A stretch of DNA of 64,000 nt from Salsuginibacillus kocurii DSM 18087 (lineage in GTDB: Bacteria; Bacillota; Bacilli; Bacillales; Marinococcaceae), in NCBI RefSeq assembly GCF_000377705.1, contig NZ_KB898625.1, positions 62,001-126,000 on the forward strand, given 5' to 3'. The notes below the pieces were generated by a model. That model was given only the letters and a program-made list of their open reading frames with translations. It made no database searches and was not told the DNA's origin. The translations under genes were made by a program, and so were the position numbers. Shown here piece after piece: positions 26,191-34,379 of this stretch (position 1 is the stretch's first letter; the number at the start of each line of letters is the position of its first letter).

Positions 26191-26475
26191 TTAAAAAGGA
26201 ATGAACGCTATAGCAATAACCACAAATACACAAATAGGAAAAATGATAAAAAGCCAATGTACTACTTGAAGCACAAGCTTACTATAACTTTTCGTCTTCC
26301 ATTCACGCAGAGAATATAATGCGATCATGCTAAGTATAGGTGCAATTAACCCAAAACCGCCGTAATTTGGAGGAGTAGCATCGATTAGCTCGGAAAGTAA
26401 GAAACTAATAAAAAATACATTTATTATCAGAATGAGGATTGGAAGGCGCGTAATTTGTTGCTTTACTCTATTCAT
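26191..26475 (-). CDS. Small membrane protein of unknown function
   Basis: A 94-residue protein with three hydrophobic segments (about 12-32, 40-56 and 70-92), separated by a short basic loop (REWKTKSYSK). GAGGGGG precedes the ATG at acceptable distance and a clear terminator follows, so expression is likely. I do not recognise the family. It stands alone between the DUF2087 gene and the PlcR-like regulator. Confidence 0.6.
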   Translation of the reverse strand: MNRVKQQITRLPILILIINVFFISFLLSELIDATPPNYGGFGLIAPILSMIALYSLREWKTKSYSKLVLQVVHWLFIIFPICVFVVIAIAFIPF

Positions 26476-26651
26476 GGAATATGGCCCCCTCGCCTTGCTC
26501 TTACATTTTTGCGAAGCTTATGCCTAGTTAATCAGTGAAGAATTATCACAGGACTCAAAGAAAAAGACTGATGAAGTGTGCAGAAGAAGTAGGTGGTAAT
26601 AACAAACAACTACCTGCGCTACATACCTTCCTCCCTCTTCTTCCAACTAGC

Positions 26652-27551
26652 CTATGTTACATAAGCTGCTTTTCTCTCCTTAATAATATTGATGTACACT
26701 TCTTTTTCTAATAGTTCAAAGAAATACAGCGCTTGTTTATAGGAGCGGCTTATCTCTTCGCAACTCCGCTCCAATTTTTCTAAACAAAGCCCTTTATAAT
26801 AAAAGAATTGACCGAGCAATGACATGTTTTCATGTTCTTTACACAACCGGATCCCTTTCTCTATCTCTCTTAAAATAAGCTCATACTCCGGTTGCTCTAC
26901 ATAAAATAGTGTTTTCACCTTATTAAACAACACACGAATTTGGTAAATAGACAGATTCCGTGTCGGCGGAATAATCTCTCGTGGATGAATAAGTCCCAAT
27001 GCTTCGTCAAAATAATCCAGGCTTTTTTCAACATTATTGTCGTTTGAACATACAATCGCCAATGAATTAAGAATCTTGACATCCAGCCCTTCATCATAAA
27101 CATGGTTAGATTTCACCTTTTGGAGAAGGGGCAACAGCTTATGGGTCGTTTCCTGGGCAGACAGTTTGTTTAGACGGTAGCTTGAAAAAACATAATGCCA
27201 TTCAACCCAGAGCATGTACCACGTTGATGTACTGGTGTTCATTGTTAATTCAGTCTTGGCAATCTCATAGACCGTCTCATGTGCCTGTTGAGATATAGCC
27301 CGCTCGATCGAATTAATCGTCAACTCTATGTAATCGGGGTTATCGTATTTCAGCAGGTTTAAAAAGTAATGAGTCGATTCACCTAAGCGTGAAGCAATCA
27401 GTTCTAATGTATCTAAACTAGGCAGCACCTCGCCTTTTTCAATCTGGCTTATAGCTGGCTGAGTACAGAGGTTTGCAGCTAACGCAGCTTGCGTAAGCCC
27501 CTTCTCTTTTCGCAATCTCGCAATTTCTTTTCCCACCACTTCAATATTCAT
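26652..27551 (-). CDS. PlcR-like quorum-sensing regulator (XRE HTH plus TPR)
   Basis: RRNPP-type regulator of 299 residues. The N-terminal XRE helix-turn-helix (VGKEIARLRKEKGLTQAAL, ISQIEKGEVLPSLDTLE) is followed by TPR-like helices to the end. The last repeats (MSLLGQFFYYKGLCLEKLE, SYKQALYFFELLEKE) align by eye with the end of Bacillus cereus PlcR (MALIGQLYYQRGECLRKLE, AYKKASFFFDILE), and the length is close to PlcR (285). Such proteins bind an imported signalling peptide in the TPR groove. ATG 27551 is chosen over 27566 because GGGGGG precedes it. The divergent gene encodes a PapR-like peptide, its probable ligand. The regulator probably controls both directions from the shared 170 bp. Confidence 0.85.
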   Translation of the reverse strand: MNIEVVGKEIARLRKEKGLTQAALAANLCTQPAISQIEKGEVLPSLDTLELIASRLGESTHYFLNLLKYDNPDYIELTINSIERAISQQAHETVYEIAKTELTMNTSTSTWYMLWVEWHYVFSSYRLNKLSAQETTHKLLPLLQKVKSNHVYDEGLDVKILNSLAIVCSNDNNVEKSLDYFDEALGLIHPREIIPPTRNLSIYQIRVLFNKVKTLFYVEQPEYELILREIEKGIRLCKEHENMSLLGQFFYYKGLCLEKLERSCEEISRSYKQALYFFELLEKEVYINIIKERKAAYVT

Positions 27552-27568
27552 AGTTCCCCCCCACATAC

Positions 27569-27583
27569 ATAAGCACAGCTTAT
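27569..27583. promoter_or_regulatory. Palindrome in the leader of the PlcR-like gene
   Basis: ATAAGC-ACA-GCTTAT is a perfect inverted repeat just upstream of the ribosome site of the regulator gene. It could be an operator for autoregulation or a small RNA hairpin. Confidence 0.35.
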
Positions 27584-27644
27584 ATTTTCTCAGAAACAGT
27601 TAATTATTCCATTTATTATCATTATGTTCCTCTCTTAACCTAGT

Positions 27645-27670
27645 ATGCAAGCTTTTCCTTCTTTTGATAG
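27645..27670. promoter_or_regulatory. PlcR-box-like site and -35 of the peptide operon
   Basis: TATGCAAGCTTTTCCTTC (27645-27662) matches the PlcR box TATGNAAN4TTNCATA except at two bases of the second half. It directly precedes TTGATA (27665-27670), a plausible -35 for the plus-strand peptide gene; the -10 is weak, as expected for an activated promoter. On the other strand TTGCAT-N18-CATAAT could serve the regulator gene. Confidence 0.5.
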
Positions 27671-27722
27671 AAAGGCACCATTTACGTAAGCTGAAGGTAC
27701 TAACATAAAAGGAGGAATAAAA

Positions 27723-27848
27723 ATGAAAAGAATCACGCTTGTTTTACTTATTGCAGCTCTCGTATTTTCTGTGCCAGCTATGGCAAGCGCTGAAACGCTT
27801 GATTTGCCAGAAGAGGCAGTACCTTTTGATCTTCCATATGAGACGTAA
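27723..27848 (+). CDS. PapR-like exported signalling peptide precursor (41 aa)
   Basis: A 41-codon gene. The precursor has a Lys-Arg N-terminus, a hydrophobic core and a signal-peptidase site after ASA near residue 23. The mature 18 residues contain two DLPxE repeats (LDLPEE and FDLPYET). PapR of B. cereus is processed to ADLPFEF, so the C-terminal DLPYET is a striking match. AAAAGGAGG lies eight bases before the ATG. It is divergent from the PlcR-like regulator and is the first gene of an apparent operon with the secreted proprotein and membrane protein. The role as cognate pheromone is inference from structure and position. Confidence 0.78.
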   Translation: MKRITLVLLIAALVFSVPAMASAETLDLPEEAVPFDLPYET

Positions 27849-27901
27849 GGAAGTATTGTCACTTTTAAGAAGCTAAGAACTATTAATCTTGGAAAGGCGG
27901 A

Positions 27902-28591
27902 GTGCTAAAATGGGTGTGGTCTCAACTGAAAAAGTCCTGGTTTGTTGTCTTTTCTGTTATTCTGTTACTAAGTAGCTTTGTGCTCATGCCGTGGGCAGAA
28001 AGTGCTCAAGCAGCGGGTGATTATGAAGACGAAGAAATTGATATTGAGGAGCTTGAACTTACTGCCGAAGAAGAAGAAAAAGCTAAACAATTGGCTGAAG
28101 AGATGGAAAAAATGTCGATCTTGGCCAGCAACTTAGACCAAGACGACATTGATCAAGTACTAGCAGCTCTTAATGATCCAGAACAAACAGACATCGAACC
28201 AGCTTCATTAGCCACAACTGAAGAAGAAGTGGCTGCCATTAATGACGAATTAGAAGAAAACGATCTCTCTCCTCTTCCGGAGGGAACAGAGTCTGTTGAT
28301 TTGCAGGAGGATGGCCAATTTCTAGCTGTTACTGATTCAGGGGAAGAAACTGAGATCTCTCCCATGTGGACCGGGACGGCTTGGCAAATCACTTAGTGCG
28401 CCGCCCACCTTGGCCTAGTGATTTTCCCTGGTGCAGCTGGTTATAGAGCTGTTCGAGCTTTAGGAGGCTTCCGAGAGACTGCTAGACTATTAGTTGGAGC
28501 TGGCAATGTAGATGATTTCATAGCGATTGGCGGAGGCGTCGCTGCTGAAATTGTAGGAATTGCCGGAGTTCAGGAGAATTGTTTCTTTTAA
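27902..28591 (+). pseudogene. Secreted acidic proprotein with Gly-rich two-Cys tail, interrupted by TAG
   Basis: The reading frame runs 164 codons, meets TAG at 28394-28396, and continues open in the same frame for 64 more codons. The protein has a signal peptide (about 1-37, ending AQAAG), a very acidic propeptide-like region rich in Glu and Asp, then WTGTAWQIT, the stop, and CAAHLGLVIFPGAAGYRAV followed by ARLLVGAGNVDDFIAIGGG, ending in GVQENCFF. A short hydrophobic Gly-rich tail bracketed by two Cys looks like a bacteriocin or toxin core. AAG to TAG is the simplest lesion (related proteins, as I recall, have Lys-Cys there). The GTG start has a weak ribosome site, so the start is unsure. 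Confidence 0.65.
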
Positions 28592-28613
28592 TGGATGAAG
28601 GAGGGCAGAATGG

Positions 28614-28904
28614 ATGCCTGAAAATAAGCAAGCACTTGAAAACGCAGGTGTTTTGGGTCCTTTTAGCATAAGCGCTAAAATGACATTCGTTTATGTACTG
28701 CTCTTTGTCGCGCTCATGTTATTATTTGACGGGGTAATTACTGTTAATGGAGTAGGATTGCCGGCAGTTGGATTATTCCTGATCCTTTCAGCTGCCAAAT
28801 CTATCATCTCGCTAAAGACTGATAGAGTTCCGCAATGGTTCATCCTCTCTTCATTCGCTTTAACTGTCGTGACAGCTGTTGCAATGACGATCCTCTTTAC
28901 GTAA
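28614..28904 (+). CDS. Small membrane protein, candidate immunity protein
   Basis: A 96-residue protein with three or four hydrophobic helices and no recognised domain. GGAGGG lies eight bases before the ATG, 22 bp after the end of the interrupted proprotein, and a strong terminator follows, so it is the last gene of the peptide operon. Small membrane proteins in this position often protect the producer from its own bacteriocin; here that is inference from position only. Confidence 0.6.
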   Translation: MPENKQALENAGVLGPFSISAKMTFVYVLLFVALMLLFDGVITVNGVGLPAVGLFLILSAAKSIISLKTDRVPQWFILSSFALTVVTAVAMTILFT

Positions 28905-28934
28905 AGTTTTTCTTCCCCTTTTGGTAAATATAAT

Positions 28935-28972
28935 GGCACATTCACTTTTCCTGTGAATGTGCCTTTTTTTTC
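28935..28972 (+). terminator. Terminator of the peptide operon
   Basis: GGCACATTCAC and GTGAATGTGCC form an 11-bp perfect stem with a 7-base loop, followed by eight Ts. Confidence 0.92.
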
Positions 28973-29112
28973 GGAGTAGCCTGGACCAAGCTGGAAAGAA
29001 TGAAGAGGTGCAGCACAAGATCAACAAGTTTTATTGTTGCGTTGAAATAAATTTAAAAAAATTTGACAAAAGAATGGATTTCATCTTTCAAAATAAGATG
29101 TTAACTTCCGTT

Positions 29113-29331
29113 TAATGAAGGTGATGTTCACTTCAGACGGACGCTTTCCCGAGGGCTTGTCTTCAGCTAACTTTTCCGATGGTAAAACCCTCGAAAAAGT
29201 GGATCTTCAGACTGCGCTTTATCCTCTGGGAGGCGCCGTCTTACGTTTCACCCACTTTTAATATTTCGTATAGTACATAAAAATCAAATAGTACTCGTTT
29301 TATTGCTCATAAAATGTCATGATGAAATTGA
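29113..29331 (+). repeat. About 220-nt repeat element, copy A
   Basis: A long repeat with a second copy in the same orientation at 33655-33876. Shared landmarks are ACGCTTTCCCGAGGGCTTGT, AAAAAGTGGATCTT, ACTGCGCTTTATCCTCTGG, and a tail with TAGTACATAAAAATCAA/AAAGTACATAAAAATCAA and GTCATGATGA. The first 150 nt are bounded by short inverted ends (AAGGTGA/TCACCCACTTT). It has no coding capacity and may be a MITE or structured RNA element. Confidence 0.7.
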
Positions 29332-29829
29332 TTCAAAAACCAGAGAGACAAAATTTTCTCTTGTTGCGCAATTGGACGTGGTATCTAGAAAGAAGCAGAG
29401 CGGTGGCAAATTGCAAAAGAAAAACGTAAAGCATATGATATGGTAATTCTTGCGGTACGATAATTTCTAAATGCTGTTCAAAATTACCTCTTCTTCTCGA
29501 ACATGAAGAAACACCCGAGCAACGGAGAGAGCGAATGAAACAGGGATTCCTGATCCTTTCCAGCCTAAGCTGTTAACTAAATCAACCAGGCTGTTAGTTG
29601 ATTGATCTCCCCTTTTGATCAGTCTTTCTTCAAAAGATTTATTCTTCCTGTTTTTAATTCTCTTTGATAATACTCATAAATGAAATCTAAACATATTTTC
29701 TTCTATATTCTTTGCTTCCAGTAGTAGAACGAGCCGCGACAGGGAATATGAGAGATGCTAGTAACCGGGCTCAGCATGGCAGCCATTTAACACCTTCTTC
29801 TTCATAAATAAAGTTTGGAGTTTAAAACA
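29332..29829. other. Intergenic region with decayed coding sequence
   Basis: No intact gene. On the plus strand around 29389-29460 one frame reads like protein (KEAERWQIAKEKRKAYDMVI) before a stop, and around 29480-29550 another frame gives EHEETPEQRRERMKQG. This suggests the shattered remains of a gene. Nothing else is seen. Confidence 0.35.
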
Positions 29830-30475
29830 CTACTTCTCCAAAAAGGTAATAAATTCGTCCACATCATTACTGATCAGTTGAATGCTTGTGTCATCAAAAA
29901 CAACAATCTGAGGAAGTTCTTCTTCTAAAAATGCTTCATAATCAACCTTCAAACTGTCGGTCCCTGAATGCTTCGATATCTTTAAACATAGCATGATAGC
30001 TCCACTCCGGCGGCCCGTCTTCGCCTTCGCTTTCTGTGGAACTGTAGCCCCACGTTTTAAATTCCTCTTCATCATCAGGGGCGCTAACAAAGCCGGAAAT
30101 ATGTTCGGCTGTGGTAAATGGGCTTTCCTCATATGTAATAGAATCCTCGGTAAAGACAAACTCTTGTGTTTCTATGCCTGCAAAGAAGATGGGTGTTTCC
30201 ATAGAAGCAAAGACAGATGTCCATTCGCTTTGCGACAGCTCTTCAAAATAAGCTTCCGTCACCATAAATGCATCATAGGCATGTTCCTCTGTTAATACAT
30301 TTGGCTCTTCTTCTTGAAAAGACACCTGCTCGAAGTCATTTGCGGGGGAGTCCCCGATTACAGCAATGGACAACGTGTTGCCATCATATTCTGTGAAGCT
30401 ACTTTCGTCAGTTGTTTGGTTACACCCACTTGCGATCAGTGTGATGAACAAGAGAGCTGCTCCTTTTACTAGCAT
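29830..30475 (-). pseudogene. Lipoprotein of unknown function, frameshifted
   Basis: The first frame encodes a lipoprotein signal (lipobox LIASGC), then an acidic domain to FKDIEAFRD. After one frameshift near 29955 the sequence continues as SLKVDYEAFLEEELPQIVVF to DVDEFITFLEK. Joined, it is about 214 residues. The tail resembles the thioredoxin-like end of the lipoprotein at 62873-63292. The gene is monocistronic and its family is not recognised. Whether the shift is real or a base-calling error cannot be told. Confidence 0.6.
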
Positions 30476-30652
30476 CGGATCACTCCTTTCTTTCTGTTAG
30501 TAATAAGTAAGAACCATCGCGTTCCGAACGATGACACTCGTTCACTCGCTTGTCATCAGAACTTTCACCATGAAGAGACACCCTTTATTGAACCTTTACA
30601 CATTTTAACATGGAAAAGGAGTGTTTTAGTACCATTAAATTCCTATTTCACT

Positions 30653-30900
30653 TTAGTTATTGGGGTTCTTCATTTCTTTTACTGAATGAATGACATTTTG
30701 ATAATGCCTCTCCATATGAGTTAACGCAAAATAAAACGTCCCACCCGGCAAAGGGATATAATTTCCAGATTCTTGCTCGTTACTAAACAAGACCAGGAGT
30801 CACTTCCGGTAAACGGATTGAGGTTCTTATAGCTCGTCTCCTTTTTTGCAAATCAATAATTGCGTAGTAGTCTAAATCCTGTGCAGCAAAAATCTTCATT
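30653..30900 (-). pseudogene. Relic of an unidentified gene
   Basis: On the minus strand two collinear stretches read as protein: AAQDLDYYAIIDLQKRRRA, then after a frame change NYIPLPGGTFYFALTHMERH to KEMKNPNN and a stop at 30653. No start or full domain remains. The coding-like texture is clear, but the family was not recognised. Confidence 0.4.
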
Positions 30901-31013
30901 TTTAGATAACTTTGTGAAAGAATATACTTAAATTAACGAGAAACTTTCCAATATTAATAATAATCACGTATAAGGTGAAAAGGCACGTTACCTGAGCAAA
31001 CGGAGGAATAAAC

Positions 31014-31790
31014 ATGGAAGAGCTGAAACTAAAAAATAAAACAGCAATTGTTACAGGAGGAACAAGAGGAATTGGTAAAGCAATTGCCATTAAATTTGCT
31101 TGCGAAGGAGCCAATGTGTATATCATTGGTCGGGACAAGCAGGCTGGAGAAAAAGTTGTATACGATGCACAAGGGCAAATTTCTTTTATTCAAGCAGATG
31201 TTTCTAAACCGGATGAAGTAAAGAATCTGATCGATCAAACGGCTCAACAGACCGGGCGCTTAGATATTTTAGTGAATAATGCAGGCGTTCAACATGAACA
31301 AACCATCGAACATACATCGCCTGAAGATTGGGACAAAGTGATGGATATAAACGTGAAGAGTGTCTTTTTATGCAGTAAATATGCAATTCCCCATATGCGA
31401 GATCAAGGTGGAGGAAAAATTATTAACACAGCATCAATTGACGGATATTGGGCTGAACCAAACCTAGGTGCTTATTGCACTTCAAAAGGTGGAGTCATGT
31501 CACTAACAAAGTCGATTGCAATAGATTTTGCTCAAGATGGAATTTTGTGTAACTGTATATGTCCTGGGTACATAGAAACTGAAATGACAGCAAGTTATAT
31601 AAAAACACAATCTGATCCAGAACAAGCAAGAAATCAGTTAGCAAATCGTCATCCCGTACAGCGTATAGGAAAACCGGAGGACATCGCAGAAGCTGCTTTT
31701 TGGTTAGCTACTCAAGAATCAAACTTTGTAACAGGACAATCGATCACAGTTGATGGCGGATTAACTCTAGGAAATATTGATTATAAATAA
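31014..31790 (+). CDS. SDR-family oxidoreductase
   Basis: Short-chain dehydrogenase/reductase of 258 residues. The cofactor motif is VTGGTRGIGKAIA, followed by NNAG, catalytic Ser in TASIDGYWA and the active-site YCTSK. The C-terminal WLATQESNFVTGQSITVDGG is typical of the FabG/glucose-dehydrogenase branch. The residue at the end of strand beta-2 is Arg (IGRD), which suggests NADP preference (inference). GGAGG precedes the ATG. It stands alone within a decayed, AT-rich neighbourhood, so its substrate is not indicated. Confidence 0.9.
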   Translation: MEELKLKNKTAIVTGGTRGIGKAIAIKFACEGANVYIIGRDKQAGEKVVYDAQGQISFIQADVSKPDEVKNLIDQTAQQTGRLDILVNNAGVQHEQTIEHTSPEDWDKVMDINVKSVFLCSKYAIPHMRDQGGGKIINTASIDGYWAEPNLGAYCTSKGGVMSLTKSIAIDFAQDGILCNCICPGYIETEMTASYIKTQSDPEQARNQLANRHPVQRIGKPEDIAEAAFWLATQESNFVTGQSITVDGGLTLGNIDYK

Positions 31791-32104
31791 GCAAAGGGAC
31801 GGTTCTACTGCTTCATTTATTTGTCCTCAGAAGAAATAGAAAGACGATCCTTGTGCATCCTAAAGTTTTAAAAAAGGATGGAGTAAAAAGCGCTGAGATC
31901 CCTTTTCCCCACACTGCGGCGACAACAGCCTCCTCGGTGGTGAAGAAGGGCTCTGCGTCGCTGAGTAAGCCCGCTCCGCTTTTCTAATAATGTTCACATT
32001 GCACGGGCTTTTGAGTACAGCAGTTCAAAATGAACGAGCAAACACTGTTCATTTCTACGTAACATGTTACCTTCCCTGTATTCTGTACCTAAGGAGAGTC
32101 ACCA
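31791..32104. other. Intergenic with GC-rich repeat-like block
   Basis: About 310 bp. The block at about 31880-32000 (with CTGCGGCGACAACAGCCTCC and GAAGAAGGGC) is much richer in G+C than its surroundings and looks like an intergenic repeat remnant. No second copy was found in this window. Confidence 0.3.
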
Positions 32105-32338
32105 ATGAGTAACGGTTTGAATTGTTTTATCGTTTATTATTCATAAATTTTCTACTTACGCCTGTTCTTCCTTTAGGGATAAGTCTCATATTGGTTGGAA
32201 TTTCAGCTCTCATCTCTCCTCAAATGGTTGCAAACAAAGAAGCAAGAAGGTGACATTCATCCAAGCACTTTGAAAAAAATCGTATACACGGTTACCCCTG
32301 TTTGTTTAGTAGCTAACAGCTTCTTTTTCTTTATTTAA
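32105..32338 (+). pseudogene. Relic of a small membrane protein
   Basis: ATG 32105 has AAGGAG upstream but reaches a stop after 13 codons. In the next frame LLTPVLPLGISLILVGISAL continues, stops, and a third frame gives HPSTLKKIVYTVTPVCLVA to a final stop at 32338. Together they look like a roughly 75-residue two-helix membrane protein broken by two frameshifts. The rest of the interval to 32766 is AT-rich with nothing recognised. Confidence 0.45.
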
Positions 32339-32766
32339 ACCAAAAGACAGCCTCTTACATCGTATAACTCAAGCTAAAATAACAGATGAAAAAGAGGGAG
32401 TAGTTTTGCAAAAGCTAGTAGTGCGTTAGTTGAAGAAAGAATTATAATCAAAGACATAGAGGAGTTCTCTATGTCTTTTTTGAATTACACTGTGAAAATC
32501 ATGTTTGTCTTATGAGTTCCGTCTTTGCGTCTTTATGTATAATTTAAATATAGAGTTATTGGAAATAAAGTATTTTTATTTACTTTATCTCTAAAAGCTT
32601 GTATAACTAACGAGACAGTTTAGTGAAACTACAAATGATATAAGCAGAGGGGAATATTATACTTAGGCACACTTTCTGCTCCCACCGAAGAATTCTCCCT
32701 TAAGGTTTTGAGTTTTCTATGATGATCACTGTGTAGCTTGAATTTTAATAAATAGGAGAATAAAAT

Positions 32767-33363
32767 ATGGAAAATAATGTGTTTGAACAGTTGGCAAAGC
32801 AATATGATACAGAAGAACGGATGGAATTAGCTAAAGTAATCGTTAAGGAAGTAAGACCAGAATTAGGAGATAGTACATCAAAATCTCTAATAGACTATGG
32901 GGGTGGTACTGGATTAGTTAGTTTGGAATTAGCAGATTTAGTAGATTCTATTTTGTTGGTAGATTCATCAAAACAAATGTTGGAGGTGGCGAAAGCTAAA
33001 GCTTCACACAAAGAGATTACCAACTCAAAAGTACTATATTCAGATTTTACTCAAGAAACTCCTGAACTGAAGGCAGACATCGTTTTAATGTCACTAGTCC
33101 TTCTTCATATTCCGGATACTAAAAACATTTTACAAAGATTATTCAACCTTTTAAATCATGATGGCAAGCTAATTATTGTTGATTTTGACAAAAACGATAA
33201 AATAAATCATCCGAAAATTCATAACGGTTTTTCGCATGAAAAACTCAAAAAAAGATTAACCGAAGTGGGTTTTAAATCAACTGAAATTAAGACATTCTAT
33301 CATGGGAATTGTATTTTTATGAATCAAGATGCCTCCATGTTTATATCCAGTAGTATAAAGTAA
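32767..33363 (+). CDS. Class I SAM-dependent methyltransferase (AT-rich, likely acquired)
   Basis: Methyltransferase of 198 residues. Motif I is SLIDYGGGTGLVSLELA, the acidic motif is LLVDSSKQML, and the post-III region is VLMSLVLLHI. It is not close to the methyltransferase at 22319. Codon use is markedly AT-rich (many AAA, ATT and TTA) compared with the flanking housekeeping genes, which fits horizontal acquisition. TAGGAG precedes the ATG. Substrate is unknown. Confidence 0.85.
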   Translation: MENNVFEQLAKQYDTEERMELAKVIVKEVRPELGDSTSKSLIDYGGGTGLVSLELADLVDSILLVDSSKQMLEVAKAKASHKEITNSKVLYSDFTQETPELKADIVLMSLVLLHIPDTKNILQRLFNLLNHDGKLIIVDFDKNDKINHPKIHNGFSHEKLKKRLTEVGFKSTEIKTFYHGNCIFMNQDASMFISSSIK

Positions 33364-33399
33364 TTTCTTGTTTTTTGGCCCTTAGAGTCCACGATCAAA

Positions 33400-33444
33400 A
33401 GACCTTCAATATGAGGTTATACATCGCAAATATGTTGAAGGTCT
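33400..33444. other. Hairpin downstream of the methyltransferase
   Basis: AGACCTTCAA and TTGAAGGTCT form a 10-bp inverted repeat around a 25-base loop, about 40 bp after the gene. No T-run follows on either strand, so it is a weak terminator at best, or a processing hairpin. Confidence 0.4.
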
Positions 33445-33654
33445 ACTGCCACATACATTCGATTCAGTTCCTTTAATTATTGTTAAAATAGGCTGAGAAT
33501 AACATAGCAACATAAACTATTGCATAAACAACCCAGTATAATATGTATGCATGGAGAGAAAGACCAGCAGTATTACTCACAAAAATTAACGTTCGGAAGT
33601 GGATTGCTTCTGTTTATTATTGGTTTTTCACTTCAACTCCGGAATTAATGCGCA

Positions 33655-33876
33655 TAATGAAAGTGACCTGCACTTCAGATGGACGCTTTCCCGAGGGCTT
33701 GTCTTCAACTACCTTTTTCGATGGGTAAAACCCATCAAAAAGTGGATCTTTAGACTGCGCTTTATCCTCTGGCCGTCGCCGCCTTACGTTTCAGTCACTT
33801 TTTAAATTCCGTAAAGTACATAAAAATCAATAGATCATATTCGTTATATTGCTCACAAAACGTCATGATGATTGAT
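33655..33876 (+). repeat. About 220-nt repeat element, copy B
   Basis: Second copy of the element at 29113-29331, same orientation, about 4.5 kb away. Its ends AAAGTGAC and GTCACTTT are inverted. An internal hairpin GATGGGT-AAA-ACCCATC replaces a weaker version in copy A. The surroundings (33445-34214) otherwise hold no gene. Confidence 0.7.
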
Positions 33877-34214
33877 TTTATCCACTGCATTAAAAGTAAA
33901 ACTTCAAGGCTATATAATAATTCCATTAGGCCCCCTCCTCTTCTTTATTTATATACTCTCATTGCTAGTGCTTTCCTACTTGATAGTAAAATTGTTTTCT
34001 GCGTTATGAAAGTAAGGATGAAGTGGGAAAAGTTAATCGGACGCCTGTGACTCCATACCCTTTTCCACAGCTTCCTCCCTCTTGTACTCTCATCTCAATT
34101 TTCTTATGTCGTCAATATCTCTCTTAGTATGTCTATTGGCCTATTTTCAGTATATTGTTTGTTAAATCCTGTTTAATCTCTCTTTTATTTATACACCAAA
34201 AAGGAGGGATGAGA

Positions 34215-34367
34215 ATGAATGAGGTTCCAGAATGGGCTGTTCTTGTAGGGAATTATGGGTTTCCCACACTAGTTGCAATCTATTTACTCGTTCGTTTCGA
34301 AAGGCGCATTGATGGATTAACAGAAACCATTCAAAAATTAAAGATCTCAAACAACCTGGAAGAATAA
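34215..34367 (+). CDS. yvrJ: YvrJ-family small membrane protein
   Basis: A 50-residue protein. An N-terminal WAVLVGNYGFPTLVAIYLL membrane helix is followed by a charged tail (RFERRIDGLTETIQKLK), the layout of YvrJ and of holin-like BhlA/UviB proteins. The frame opens at 34155, but AAGGAGG lies seven bases before ATG 34215, and the conserved protein starts there. It is followed 12 bp later by an amidase gene and faces a split sigma-factor operon, as yvrJ lies beside sigO-rsoA in B. subtilis. A pore-forming role is inference. Confidence 0.8.
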   Translation: MNEVPEWAVLVGNYGFPTLVAIYLLVRFERRIDGLTETIQKLKISNNLEE

Positions 34368-34379
34368 GGAGGTGCTTTT

